The notes: generated by a model not told the origin, from the sequence alone. A DNA stretch of 64,000 bases from Sebastes aleutianus (GCA_916700875.1 CAKAKS010000001.1:17140461-17204460); one strand, 5' to 3'; shown: positions 37,986 through 51,135, numbered from the stretch's first letter. Program-made: numbers and translations.

Positions 37986-40028
37986 GAAATAAGAAGAAGA
38001 TCAAGCCCATGAATGAGCTGCATGCACATTATGAAACAAAGAAGCCCTTTGAAGCTCTTTCAGTCAGAAGTAGTTTCATGGTAAAACAAGAAAAAGCATC
38101 CTCTTTAAAGAGATAAGCTTCATGCTGCGCATAATGTTGGAAGAGATTACTCTGTCTAGGCACAGCTATCAAATCAGATTAAGATATATACATTCTCCTC
38201 GTTCAAGGAAGGAACATTTCAACCAAAATTGTGAGCTCACGAGTCCTCAGTAGGTTTTAAAATCTCGAGCCGCGTCCTCGTGCCAGCATAGTGTTGTAGC
38301 CGACACAAGGAAACGTGCAGCTGCAGCATGTAAATTATTATGTACTCCGAAAAACTGCTTGCCGAGGGAATGTTGTCAACATGTCAGTGATTGACAGAAC
38401 TACTTAAACCAGCCAGCCAACGCTGCAGCAATGATCTTTCAGACCTTATTTTGTGATCCTTCTGGCAAGCCAGAGACATATATGGGATGAGCAGTATATA
38501 AAACATGCGTGGAAATACAGAGCCTTATGGATGAACTGTGCTGTATCTTTATGCGCGTTGCAGAACTATTTCTGTCATAACCGAGAGGTCCAACACAACA
38601 TTGTGGGGGCTCTATTGCTAAGCAGTACTCCATTCGTACAGAGCTCCTCAATCCCCAGTTGTTTGAATAGTTCACAGCTTCGGCACAGTAGCTGAGGATC
38701 TGCACACTGATATTTGGCAAAGCCTGATTTAATAGTAGGATGTTAAGTTAGGATGTGTCAAAGGGAATGCTGCACAATGATTTATGAGCCAGCATTTCCT
38801 CTATGCTTTTGTCTCGGTTTCCACACAATTTTACAACTGACAAGACGGCACTCAGCGCATTTCAATAAGTTGAAGGGAGCTATCTCTCAGGCTGTGCATC
38901 CTCCCTGAATGCAGAATTAGTCTGGTGGATTGTGATAAGATCTAGGGCAGGCTAACAAAAGGCCAAATACTTGCATGAATCACTCACTGGGAACCCTAAG
39001 GCTGGGCGAGAAGGACGAAGCTCTCTAAACGGCTAAGTGTGCACATCATAACCGCGCCTCACTCTCCCACCACACGCATACTGTACAGGTACTTTCTTGA
39101 ACTTTGACAGCTTGCCATTCATTCCACATTACAGTTGTCTGCAGTGATCAGAGTACTGCTTTATGTGGGCTGTGTGCAGTACACAATCTGATCACAGTTG
39201 GCTAATTTAAATGAGAATGATTGAGGGATACTGACAGAAGCGGAGGTGGCTCATGATGAGGGAAGGACGACTCTGAACCCCTTTTTGCAGACAGCGCCTC
39301 AGATTATCAGCGGATGCATCTTTCAGTCAAGTTGATGACCTTATTAAAACTAAGAGGAGACTGAGATTGGGCTGTGAATATATCAGGAGGACTCTAGTCA
39401 CGGTGATGCCCATGGATAGGGCTAACTGGGGAGGGCTATTCATCACCAGCTATAGCACCTCTTTATAATGCTGATAGAAACTCACCCTCTCTCCCTCTCA
39501 TTCCTCCTTCATTCTTTCTCTCCATCCCTCATCCACTTTTGCCCCTGGCCATGATCTCATGCATATAATTAAGACAAAGGAAGCTGGGAATTGTTTGTCT
39601 CTTTTTGTCAACCCCTAGAAGAGGATAATGTGTCAAAATAGGATGCTAATGAAAAGTGGAAATGCTTGACAGTGAGCCTAAAAATCCCATTCACTGCCTA
39701 TAGGCAGCATGCAATGCATTAATCAAATTTCTCTTGCTACTTGGGAATGGAGCTTGAATAAATTTTGCATCTTCAAATGCAAAAGTTTGAATCAGTTTAG
39801 GGGTAAAATTATTCAAGCTCAGACTTGGAGTACTAGCAAAAAGACCACTGCATCCAGTGAAAAATCTTTCGAGGTATATTTCAGATAGAAATGTTGCAAG
39901 GAAAAAGCTAGGTAGGTGGTAAAAGGTCAAGTGTAAGAGCCCTCCAGATTGCCCAACCAAAATACACCCACTCAATCATCCACTTTATCAGTGAGGCATA
40001 GCCCAGCCAGCAGCAGAACATGGATCTA

Positions 40029-40773
40029 CATGAAATGACTGTATATAAAGATAGACGACTTGGCAGCTCCCCAAAAATGAAGCCAAAACACCTCGCTCGC
40101 CCCCTGGTGGCTGGCTGCAGTACAGGTCATAAAGCCCACCTCCTACATGTTAGCGAAAGGGACATGGGCCAACTTAAAAAGTCAAAGTACAAAGATGGTT
40201 TCTGTCATTTTAAGTAGTTCTTATCACACTGATGTATGTTCAAGTGTTCATTTTTCTGATAAGTTTGGTTTTAATTAGTTATTTGATGCAATAAAAAGGG
40301 GGTGTGACATTATGATTGACAGCTGCTCTGAGTGAAGTAGTCGTGGAGCCGGAGGCTCAGGAATTGTACAAGAGAGGAGATGTAACTTTAACTTTCTATA
40401 ACCGTCTGTGTAATAGAACATGTGTCAAATTGATCATAATTGATCATAAATGTAGTTATAGAGATATTATGGTTAGTAGTTGTGTCTTTCTAGCCGAACA
40501 GCCACTTTGAAGCTAATAAAGCACCTAGGTGGCTCACGCTTGCAAGCTACGGCCGAGCTTGGTTCGTGATTGGCTCCAGCGGGTGTGTGGGCGGGACCTT
40601 GATACCGCGGCTTCAGCTCCCCGATCACTACTGTGCAGACTCTGGCTCCAAATGACATCAAAATCTCAAGATGTCAGATCCCGTATCCGGGATATTTTGG
40701 CTTCACTTTTGTACAGCGGAAGGAAGTGGAGATGCGTCCTTCATCTCTATATACTGTATAGCCTAGTCTATGG
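40029..40773 (+). mobile_element. Non-autonomous inverted-repeat element in intron
   Basis: The left end 'gactgtatataaagatag' is complementary to the right end 'tctctatatactgtatag' plus 'gtctatgg', giving imperfect terminal inverted repeats of about 30 bp. The interior ('ccctggtggctggctgcag', 'gtacaaagatggtttctg', 'tgatgtatgttcaagtg', 'gattggctccagcgggtg') is a repeat I recall from many percomorph genomes. It encodes no transposase. The ends resemble those of the repeat at 2053-2588, so the same transposase may have moved both. Confidence 0.65.
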
Positions 40774-43246
40774 AAATTACTTAAATGTGTCTGAAGATGC
40801 TGACACAGATGCAACTTGAATTAATGTAGCGTGTGATGCTGCAAACTCACAAACCACTAGAATAAGGAAAGGGGCCAATGTTTGTGAGCATCCAGAATCC
40901 CTTTTAGTCTTGAGTACGTTTCCATGTTCCTCCGAGTTATCCCGCGAATACGTAAAGTGATCTAATCTGCTTTCATGGGAGATCCTCCTCCATCCATGCA
41001 TGTGATTGCTTTCTCTGACCTTGACCATTTCTTAGGACGCCTTCTCTGCAGTTCAGGTGACGTAGCAGCACACCACTGCACTACACCGACAGCGGAGTTT
41101 CACTCCAATTGTGATTACAAACCATTACGTGTGCTGCTGGCACACTGTGTTGGGATGAAATTACCCGTTGTCCCTCTCAGCTTTAGAAAAGGGACAAAAT
41201 TGTACAAAAAAAGGCCACCGTGTTTCTTTCATTTGTTCTGTTATGTTGACAATCCGGGCATGCTACATGTGGAGCGGTGGACCATTGAGTGTTGCTCACT
41301 GTGCTACACAATGGTAGCAATTTCAGCACCGTGCCCTGTACAACACAAGGAAACTGGGCAAACTATCATTCTGAGGGAGCTTCTGAGGCAAATCTCACAG
41401 GACCATACAAAGATAGTCCAAGGGTGGCTTAGCGGCCAAGAGCTATTCTAAGAAATGCTTGCACATTCCTTCCCCACTAAACCCTTGGCTTTCTACTGCA
41501 CTTCTGAAATAAAAGATACCAAAGGTTGCACATGTTTCTTGGCTCCTTTACTGCTTCTCTCCCTGTGTTTTACTCGCACGGAACCTGGAACACAAGGAAA
41601 TTAATCTCGAGCACAATGAGAATATAATGAGAAGAACTGAATCAGGGACGCGGCGGCGAGGATGCTCTAAGAAGAATTTTCCTGCAAAAAGATAATACAA
41701 CGAGGGCGAGGGTTTTAGAAAAGCTTTATATTGTAAAAAGGGCAAAGAAAAATGATTGCAGATGATCATCGTAATGAGCAGAACATTTGGTTGGTGATTT
41801 TCCAGGCATGAACAATTCAGGACATTGCGCTGGAGAGGCCTTGGCAGTGGAACTAAAAATGCAAATTGGTATTCAAGGCAGACGCGGAGAGCAACGATTC
41901 TGCTCATTCCAACCCAGTGTTAACTTCATCTGAGACTCCAACATGGACTTGTCACTTTCTGTCTCGCACCATGCGCTCAAACATCCACTAACCTTTCTTT
42001 ATTTATTATGTTTAGGGGTTTCCTCCAGAGTGCTTGCATCTCCCTTTTTAATTACACTTCATTTGTAAGAGCTCATGTCATCTCCAATATCCATCTATCC
42101 ACAAGTGTTGTCTCGACTATAAATGAAGAATATCATCCTACACTTCTGGATTTAGGGTTGATTCCATTAGGCAACATAGAATATTGCATCGCAGTTTAAT
42201 AAAGCATCAATTAGATGATGAAGAAAAGCTTTTTCATAGTTCTGCATGAAACATTTATTAATATTATACACTCTCCTTCTCACTTCGCTTAAATCTACTG
42301 TGTTCAGCACATGTAACCTGTTGCTGGGGAAATTGGACATGCGAGATATGCTGTGTGTGCACTTTCTCCTGCATGTTCTCTGATATTACCGCACATGGTG
42401 AAAACTTCCCCCTTCTTTATAGCCTTCTCTCATTATGAAATAAAGCATGTGGAAATATTAATGGCTGCTGTAAAACATTGTAGGCTTCATGACATATTCC
42501 ACTTCATGAAAAACTAGGTCATACTTTCAAGGCATCAAAATTAATTTCTTATATGGATATATACAATACCGCAATACAGCAATATAGCAGGTTTACAGGA
42601 GAAGCTGTAATGCAGAAACTGAATCATATCAAACCATAGAAAAGAAAATATCATAAGGGCTCACTGATTAAAAACCAATCAGACCTGATGTAGACAGGTG
42701 GCATGCTGCAGGCGTAGCAGCGTGTCGGAAAATATCAATAATATGTGTGCTGACTAATATTCTGCTTGCATTGGAGACACTCATCCATACACATATCTGA
42801 AAAGACAATTCATTTCATACTTTCTTCCCCATTTTATCTCTTTGTAATTGTGTCTCTAAGACAGATTGCGACAGTGTTCTTTGGTTTATCAGATGTAATT
42901 GTTCTGTACTTGGATTACAAAAACAGCTATTTATTCTACTAAAAGCTTTTTATTCTATTAAGTCCACGAAGCAAACCAGTAACTTGAAGTATGTACCAGT
43001 AAGAAGAGGTTTCAGCCCCGTATCTTTCACTATCAATATCGTCTACTCATTCAACATATTGAACTAAATTAATTTGTGTAAGATGGCTTTTAGTTTAGAC
43101 TTGAGATTGCAGACATGCATTAATAGCCTCTATCAACTTCTGTTATAAATTCAGCCTCAGGTACTTGAATGTTTTTAATTATTAATTATCTAATTACAAC
43201 TAACAATTCAGTAAACACCAAATAAAACAGGGATGTATAGGATGTG

Positions 43247-43851
43247 GGGCTGGAACTAACGATTATTTTCATTGTTGATTCTTTCTTGATTCATCGGTTA
43301 GTTGTTTGGTCTATCAAATGTCAGAAAATGGTGGAAAATGTTGATCAGTGTTTCTAAAAGCCCAAGAAGATATTCAGTTTGCTGTCAAAGATGAGTAAAG
43401 AAACAAAAAAATATTCACATTTAAGAAGCTGGAATCAGAGAATTTGGGGCTATTTTTCTTAAAAATTACTCAAACTGATTAATTGATTATCAAAACAGTT
43501 GGTGATTAATTTAAGTAAGGGTCACAATAATGACCCGCTAGCTGTACATTATCCCTCTTATTACACGGCTATTTACTTAAGAAATCAATACTTTCACACG
43601 AAAACGGTCCGCCAGAGTCCGACAACAGAACTGCGCCCATAGCAACGGTCTGTTATACATAGCAACGGTCTGTTATAGAGAAATTACAGACTGCAGAACG
43701 CCGTGATTGACCAATCAGAATCAAGTATTAAACATAGCCGTGTAATAAAAAGTAATAACAGACCGTAGAACGCCGTGATTGACCAATCAGAATTGAGTAT
43801 TCAACAAGGTCGTGAAATATTGACAACTAATTGATTAATCGTTGCAGCTCC
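43247..43851 (+). mobile_element. Inverted-repeat element with a nested insertion
   Basis: The left end 'ggctggaactaacgatta' and right end 'gattaatcgttgcagctcc' are inverted matches, typical of a widespread fish MITE. Its body is split by about 300 bp (roughly 43516-43817) that has its own 12-bp inverted pair (attacacggcta at 43560-43571, tagccgtgtaat at 43735-43746) and tandem duplications. Confidence 0.65.
43637..43803. repeat. Tandem duplications inside the nested insertion
   Basis: 'catagcaacggtctgttata' occurs twice in a row near 43638-43677. 'gaacgccgtgattgaccaa' plus 'tcagaat' occurs at 43696 and again at 43768, a period of 72 bp. Each longer unit contains CCAAT. Confidence 0.7.
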
Positions 43852-44079
43852 AGTGGCAGAGATTCTAGCAGTCCTGGTGTTATAAATGAAGCAAGAGGAC
43901 CTTCAGAAATGGGTTTCATATTAACAAAAAACAATGTGATTTAGAAAAAAGGTTTTCTTTTATAGATGGGTTTGGAAAATGCCCCCCCTGATTAATACTT
44001 CTAAGATAACTAAGACCACCCTGAAACATATCCATTTCCACTTTCTATGTGTGAGAGATTAAACAGGAGTGGGCCTCAC

Positions 44080-44619
44080 CTTGACCAGTTCATAGTGTTG
44101 AATCCCATTGATCCCTACATCGGGGTCAAACGCTGAGGGCACCGGGTATCGGGTGTTGATGGCTGTGTTCTCCGGGATGGAGATGTTTATTACAGTAGAC
44201 TGGAAAAGCGGCGCGTTGTCATTTACATCCTCGATCAGGAAGCGGATCTTGACCAATCGGAAGATCTCATCCGGCAGCACGGCCACCTCGATCTCGTAGT
44301 AGCAGCGTTTCTCGGCGAAGACCCCCGAGCACAGCTTCTCCCGGTCGATCCTGTGATTGGTGGTAAAGATCTCCCCCGTGTTGGCCTCCACCCTCACCAA
44401 AGGCACGTCGCCTGTCTTGTACACAGGCTTGAACTGCAGCGGCGAGGATAACCTGATGCTGGGGTCCAGGTTGAGGTCCAGGTCCTTGCGCAGGTTCCCG
44501 ATGCGGACGTTCTCCGGCTGCTCCTCCTTCACCGTGTAGTCCCTCTCCTGGGCCCGGCATAGCAAGAGCACGCAGGCGAGCAAGACCACCAGCGCATGAG
44601 CCTGACTTGCTAAGTCCAT
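44080..44619 (-). CDS. pcdh11: Protocadherin-11, first coding exon (residues 1-180)
   Basis: This exon encodes the N-terminus of a delta-1 protocadherin, a neuronal homophilic adhesion receptor. Residues 1-23 form a signal peptide (hydrophobic core VVLLACVLLL, cleavage likely near CRA-QE). EC1 follows from about residue 28 and ends in the calcium-binding linker DVNDNAP at 131-137; other cadherin motifs are PEN (35-37), IDRE (91-94) and IPEN (148-151). YKTGDVPL and LPDEIFRLVKIRFLIED match my memory of vertebrate PCDH11 better than PCDH9, PCDH7 or PCDH1. The start is supported by a good Kozak context (A at -3, G at +4) and by in-frame TAG and TGA stops upstream in the same exon. The exon ends CAAG^GTGAGG with the donor GT at 44079-44078, in phase 0 after Lys180. 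The open frame continues to 44059, but that part is intron. Joining to the next exon gives YELVK-SVSEFGLD, which has the same spacing as I recall for mammalian PCDH11. Confidence 0.93.
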
Positions 44620-44660
44620 ACTCGAGAGTGGATGGGAGCTTCACTTCTACAACAGCAATT
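44620..44660 (-). other. pcdh11: 5' UTR part of the first coding exon
   Basis: On the minus strand a long polypyrimidine tract (TTTCTTTCTCTCTGTCTCGC, then CTCTCTT) ends in GTGTGCAG, with the AG at 44662-44661. This is a strong 3' splice site 41 nt before the ATG. It shows that transcription starts further upstream and that at least one non-coding 5' exon exists. The 41 nt contain in-frame TAG and TGA stops, which exclude an upstream in-frame start within this exon. Confidence 0.75.
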
Positions 44661-47600
44661 CTGCACACAAGAGAGGCGAGACAGAGAGAAAGAAAGAGAC
44701 AGAACACACAATGTCAGTGCACAACATTACATGGCATTCAAGTTTTCTGCTGTAATTAGTACTATTTTCCCTCATGGATAGTTTTCAACTTGACCTATTC
44801 ATCCTAACTAGTTATGTGTCCACATTCTTTGCATGTCTTTGAGAGCAAATTAACGGCGGTTTCACACAATTAACCTTTGATGACATCCATTGAGCAAGCG
44901 GACACGTAAAGGTTAGTGGTTCACATATTCCATCAATCCGTTTCATGGCTGTAATGAACCAATTCATATTTTCATTGAGAAGTATGAAAGCAGTCCAGCG
45001 CTGTGACAAAATCCTTTGCCTTGAAAGCATCTTCACACACTAACTGTGCATAAAAAAAATGGGAACAACTTTAACTCATATCTGAGTCAGTGTGAGTCAA
45101 TATGGCTCAGCTGCGTTTTCATAAACTGCACCCCACAACCAGCTGATTTGGAGGCAGCAGAACTGAGCCTTAAGCATTGGCGCTTCCACGCACACACACA
45201 CACTTGACAGCAGCTATTAATGGAAAACCTCATTTGCTCTGAATGTAAACAATTGAGCTCTCGAATATTTCATGAACGCCCATGTGTGTAAACACTAACA
45301 GCACGATAAAGAGCACTGTTTAGAGTATCTGCCGCGGAAAGAGACAACAATGTGAAATTATTTATTGTGGGAGCCGCCATTCAGTCAAATTAGTGAAATT
45401 TAATCATAACTTCATTACATCCTGACGAATGCGTTTTCTCCCAGCGTCAAATTTGAACAGCACTGTTTACTGTTTGTGCTGAATGATGAAACCCTTAACA
45501 GGAAATGCAGTGCGTTTACTGTACCCATCACTGAACATCATTCATTAATAAATCTTCTCGTGTTTGGTTTTGCCACTTAATTTGACGCCGTTGTTGTACA
45601 GAACCTTTAACTGTTTTATATGTGCAAATGCTTGCCAAAGGGCAAGAACCCCATTTGCCAAAATCCAAGTAGGTCATTGGAAGATGATGAAGGAGTCGTA
45701 CGCTGCGATGCCTTCCCTGCCAGTACATGCTAGCATGAAATATTGACTACTTTCCACCAGTTAATTAGTAGCATATTTAGTAAGTTATTAGGGGAGTTGC
45801 TTCATGTGGTTTTGCTAGCTCACACTTGGACTCGTTCATTTAATCCATCCTCGGATATCTTTAATAAATGAAATTCCATCATTTCCACCACTGCTCTCTA
45901 TGAATGCTTGGCCACACAGGCTGTAATTGGCTTTTGACATTACAGTGCTGGTAATGGGAGTGTAATCATCAAAGTACATCCATGTTCAGTGGATTTTTTT
46001 TTTCAGTAGAACAACAGAATTACATTACTGCTCTTTAGATTGTTTTTTAGTGTGCAATGGCGAATCAAGACATGTTTACTTCTCATAATAATCTTGGCTC
46101 CCCATGTGTATTCCAGCGCAATATATTTAACGACTAATATAATTTCATTGCTCATATCCCACTGTGTATTTAGGTCCACCAACGCCCCCCCTGAGTGTTT
46201 ATCAACCGTATGAATTTCCTCAAGATATTGGTTTATATTCATAAGGCAGCTGCCTGGAAATCAAACGTCCATTTCCTTCAAAGTAGACGGCAAAAGTGTA
46301 TGACAGCCATCACAGGAGCCATGTACAGCCGGTGCTGAGAATGCATACATACTCGCAGTAACAGGGGACCACAAATAGCTCTTTGGGAACCGATAATATT
46401 CCCCACTTTATGAAATTCCCACCCGTTCACATGAGTCAAACAATATCCTGTAGAAAAGGTATGACTACCTAAACTGCACTACAGGGGTCTCCTAAATTGG
46501 CAAGGCAACAGCGTTCACAGCCATTGAAGCTCTCGGCCTGCCGACAAAGGGGAATTGATTAAAAATAAGAATTTAATTAAGCTGGTTTTGAATCGGCAAC
46601 AATTGCAAGGCGTTCATGCAGCCTGTAAAGACAGATTTCTTTTCACACGTTTCATAAAGCAGTCACACGAGACTCATTAAAGAACAGTTGGACGTGAAAA
46701 AAAGCACCGGCTCTGACATTGATCAGCGCGAGGGTTATTCATTCTACACATATAGCGCGGGCAGTATTGTACCGTCGCGTCAAAAATATTGATGAGATAT
46801 AGCCCATTAGTAACTGTGACACCCTTTACTTTGAAGTGTGCATCTTTTGTGAGAGCGAGCGAGCGAGCAGCGATTGCTTTACTGTGATGATCGCCAGGCA
46901 GTCCAAGGCTGAGCTCGCACAATGCATAATGAAGTTTAAATTACATCCTTAAATGGGACGTGATACGGAGAAGTGAACAAAAAAAAAGATCAAAGCATGA
47001 TCTAGATTTCCTCTCCCTTGTAAGTGACAATAATGTTCCGCAGGATGAAGGGGTGTAGTATGTTTTTGACTCAGAGTACAAATGGAGTAACAAAGAGGAC
47101 ACCCTGGCAATGATAATGTGATGTTAAGAAGCCACATATAGGAGATATAAATCAGTCGTAGATTGATATATAGAGCTATTTCTCTTCTTACATGAAGCCA
47201 ACTGCTAAAATCATGATGATTTTATACGCACACGTTGTCCTTCAACACATCACAAACTTGTTTACTCCTCTTATTCTATTAACTTAAGGTTCTTTTCTTG
47301 TGATTTTCCCAACATTTGCATGGCGTTTCACTTGTCACAACTCTTTATAAGCCTGTCCATGAGGGATAGGCTAGGTGAGAGAGGGAATTGTGCTGGAGGG
47401 AGAAAAAAAAAAGTAAGAGGGAGGGAGAAAGAAATCCTAGGTGTCAGTCAGAGTGTCTCCTTTGCTTACATTTCACTAGTCTCCTGAAATGCTATTTTGA
47501 GCCCCAGACAGCAGGTTGAATCCAGTAGGCAAACTCAAGCCTCCCTCTTGGGAGACACAGAGTGAAGAGGAGCAGGCCGGGCCCGGGATCACTTTACACA

Positions 47601-49599
47601 ACAGCGTGATGGACAGGCCTTCCTGGTGTTTGCATCCGCTGAGAGGGGAGACATACAGCTACTGTCACCCCCTACCTTCACCCCTGAAGACACCCTCAAC
47701 TGGAAACTTTCAGTGGAGTGAGTCTGCGGCTGGGAGCCGAGACATGTGGAGTCCTTTAACTGTCAAAGGGAGTTTTTTTCACCACTGTTGTATCTATCAA
47801 TATTGCCTTTGGATCCAAAGAGATTTTCAAAAAGAGGGCATCGGTAGAAGTAATACTTTTGATTGTCTTGGGCTTTTTCTCTTTTAACAGCTTTGAGGAT
47901 CGCTGACAGCCTGACAGACCAGGTTTCTGTCAAGATCAGTCAGTTCTTTTTCAGTCCACACAGCCAGAACAATTCTCTTTACACGGTGGAGGAATAAAAG
48001 TTGTTTTCTCTTGGGAAACTTCAACAAGGACTACATTACCTAAGTTGTGCTGGAAAAGTGAGAAAACGAGGTTCGACATAAACGGCCACACTGACAATGT
48101 TAACAGCAGATTTAATACTGACAAAAGACGTATATTCAAGTTCAAATAGCACTGGGAATTGCACATCACACTATCTTATACCAACGGAAAAAAAGGAAAT
48201 AGTTCAACATTCTGACATAATTTGTAGCACAATTTTGCATAAAGCCTGGCAATGCTGTTGAGCTGCAGTGGCTTTTTCACATTTCAATCTTAATTCTTAG
48301 ATAGACTTAATATGAAGAGTTGTACTACGTGGGTAATTAAATGGTGGCTATATTTCTCACCCTCCCACATTAGCAAAATGACGAACTAATTTACAACGTT
48401 GTGATCATGGACCTCAAGAGGGCAGTCCATACATGCAAATATAACCTCAATGCTAAATATGAGTGTGATTTTTTCGGTGTAGCCTTACATCATCTTGAAT
48501 GTTAACTTTGGCTTTACAATCCATTATTTTAATGAAAATGTGACAAAATTCTAAATTATAGACAAGCAAATAAATTGTCAGAGGAACCAAAAACAAAGTA
48601 AAGAAAAAAAAAAACTTTCGTCTGAAACCATGTATATTATGAATAATTGCTAAAATAATAATATAAATAATATAACATTTAATAATACTGGAATAAACAC
48701 TGTCAAAACCTATTTTTTCACATATACATGCCCATATTTCAAGTGAAATCTGTGCTGTAGACACCATCATGAATTCTGAAATAGGCAAATTCAACGTGGG
48801 TAGTCACATTCAATATATTATCCTTTATGGGAAGTGAAAAGGACAATTCAACTACTAGGCTGCGTGCTATCAGAAAGCTATTCAGGAGAAGATCTAACTA
48901 GAGGTGGCCTTTAATGGAGCACAAACTCTTGAGTGACAGTGATTTTATATAAAAGGAGCTTGAATGTAAAACGTACACTCTAACATGAAAACTAAAAGCA
49001 AAAAACAATATCTTTGACACCTGGAAAAGCATCTCCGAGACTACAAGTTATAGTTATGAACTCTTTAGGACACCTAACAAAGTTGATGACCCCCCAAACT
49101 CACCACTCTGCACTCAATATTCAGTTGAGGCATATACAAAATAATTGGAGATATGGTTGTAACATGTACAGTATATGAGGATATTGCACACTCTGATCAA
49201 TTGCTGGTGAATTTGAAATGCTGATGTGCATGAGCAGATTGTGATTTTCGAATCAAACAAATACTTATAGCCCATGCTTCCACTCTTTCTTTTAATAGAA
49301 ATGCCTCAGCCTATACAGCCAACATATGCTGCCTGCCTCACCTTAGGATGGTTCACATTACCATTTGATTTAATTCTCCAGCAAATAGCCTATATCGAGT
49401 TCAAGTAGGGCCTTGTGGGACCCTTTATAAAACCAGGCCCAATAATAATAATAATCTATAGCATACTGAAGCAGGTGGAACATGTTATAGGAAGTCAAAC
49501 AAACCAACTGTGGCGGTTCATTCTGAGACCAATGGGGGATTTACATCTTAACCATTTGAACTAGTAGAAATTAATATATTTATATATTTTTGTTCCTGG
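44661..49599. other. Putative 5' intron of pcdh11
   Basis: It lies between the acceptor at 44661 and the candidate promoter region. The sequence is AT-rich with (CA)n at about 45189 and (GAGC)n near 46853. No coding exon is recognised; frames such as the 123-codon one at 47516 have no domain signature. Confidence 0.5.
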
Positions 49600-49800
49600 A
49601 GTGTGAGCAGGAACAGGTTGAGTGAACTCCCCTGAGGTTCTGGTCTGTGACAGCTGAACCGCTTGACCAGGAGGACCAGGAGGAGGAGAGCGCGCTGCTG
49701 CTGCTGCTGCTGCTGCCGCGCAACCCACGCACCGCACCGCACCGCGCGCACCGAGCTCAAGCTGCTGAAGAACCCGCACTGACAAGTCCACGCAGTCGGA
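49600..49800. other. CpG-rich patch with CTG repeat
   Basis: This is one of the most CpG-dense non-coding stretches of the window (repeated GCACCGCACCGC and CGCGCGCACC) and includes about seven CTG units at 49695-49716. Open frames across it encode Gln or Ala runs and are low-complexity by-products. It most resembles a promoter-proximal or 5' UTR region. Confidence 0.5.
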
Positions 49801-49812
49801 TGCTCCTGGAAA

Positions 49813-49820
49813 GTATATAG
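49813..49820 (-). promoter_or_regulatory. Candidate TATA box of a pcdh11 promoter
   Basis: On the minus strand CTATATAC lies about 25-30 bp upstream of a CpG-rich stretch (49.60-49.80 kb) with a CTG/CAG repeat. This is the arrangement of a TATA-containing core promoter, and it lies upstream of and in the same orientation as pcdh11. I could not identify a convincing splice donor for the exon it would start, so the assignment is tentative. Confidence 0.28.
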
Positions 49821-50988
49821 GGCCTGTCTAGTCTAGCGATCAGTGTTGAGCAAAAATAACGCCCGAAGTCGTGACCAAACCTGCAACACATTCATATAAT
49901 GCGACAACTCGGCTTCTTAGATTCTCCACTAAAACGCACCGGATCATTTTCTATTTACATCAGGTGCGCGGATTACGCACGCTATATATCTTTTTTTGGA
50001 GCCGCTCTAGGAAAAAAAAACCCACGGAGCATCCAAAATGACCCACTGTATCGCAACAACACTGATTTATCCATGTGCCCGTAGACTACCAGTAAATTTG
50101 TGTTGCTCTCAGTGATTGTAAATATTACGCAGCTCCTCGCCGGTATTGAGACGTCAATTTGATTTTATACGGACCAACATCAATTGTAGGCTCTCCAGCG
50201 TCTCTCCGAAATGCGCTCAGGATACAAACCAGTCATGTTGCATATACAAATGCTCAAAGTAATAACACATTTTTTTTTATCTCAGCATTTTAAGTCACGA
50301 TGATGAGGAGCAAAAAGCTTACCTTTTTTTTTCCTACTCGAATAGGATGAAGAATCAACCGTGAGTACCGTCGCGTGGAGACATCACTGATTTACAAAAA
50401 ATAAGAAGAAGAAGTGCCATGAATTAAACTGAAGTGTGTGTGTGGTGGGGGGGAAGGATCCTCATCAGGATGCGAGTAGAAAAAAAAATGTTATCCACTA
50501 CAAAAACTTATCCATGCGCTAAAGGAAAAACTGTGGTCCTCATGTGCAGGCAGGAGAAAAAAGAAATCATGCACAAGCGATATCAACTTTGATTGGAAAA
50601 GGACGCTGTAATTCCTCTTTCGCAAAATCCCACGGCCAGGAGATACGCATTGATCCAAGCTTGTTCTACATTAACTTTGTATATCCCTATAGCCTATATA
50701 TAGCCTTGAAAATTCCTACTTTTTGTACCTGGCACCTAACTTGCACGTTAAAGGCGTCTTGACCTCGCGCGTAAAACTTCAATCCAAGAGCGCAAAAAAA
50801 AGGATGGAGAAAAAAAAAAAAGCTTAAACCTAATTTATTTTATAACCACTTGTTTTTTGGAAGTGATTCGAGATTTGTGCGCGCTCCCCCAAAAAACACT
50901 CTTGTTGAAAGGAGGGATGCAGAAGAAGAGAGCGCATCGCCCCCCAATGGAGTTGGATCAAAGTGTGCCTCAGTGCAGCATCACTTAC

Positions 50989-51135
50989 AGGAGCCGGGAT
51001 GGATAGGCGGTTCACCGTATCTGTCTGCTAAGCTGTAGATGTCTCAGTAGTATTGTATGAACTCAGTTCCTTCAATGCTGCCCACCTCTCTCCCTCTCTC
51101 TCGCTCTCCCTCCGACTGACATCATGGAGGAAGGA
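50989..51135 (-). other. Candidate non-coding 5' exon of pcdh11
   Basis: On the minus strand TATA-like CTTAAATC lies at 51157-51164 and a pyrimidine-rich possible initiator near 51130. A GAGA-rich leader follows, then the donor-like CTCCT^GTAAGTG at 50989/50988, whose intron side is a full consensus match. Such an exon could splice to the acceptor at 44661. No transcript evidence is available, and the exon side of the donor is weak. Confidence 0.28.

Larger units (their letters stand above)
36824..44079 (-). other. pcdh11: Intron between the two pcdh11 coding exons
   Basis: The intron runs from GTGAGG (donor) to TTTGCAG (acceptor), 7,256 bp, phase 0, within EC2. It contains a purine tract near 37.9 kb, an inverted-repeat element at 40029-40773 and a nested repeat at 43247-43851. 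The rest is unique-looking, AT-rich DNA without a recognised gene. The longest open frame inside, 158 codons at 40975-41451 on the opposite strand, has no domain I recognise. Confidence 0.85.

Noticed and set aside
41548..41907. 119-codon minus-strand frame in the pcdh11 intron
   Set aside because: No domain or splice context; random frame in AT-rich DNA.
44059..44079. Last six codons of the open frame at the first coding exon
   Set aside because: They follow a consensus donor, AAG^GTGAGG, and are not cadherin-like.
49548..49791. Minus-strand frames with Gln or Ala runs
   Set aside because: Translation of a CTG/CAG repeat in two frames; there is no link to a known protein, and the region looks like a promoter or 5' UTR.
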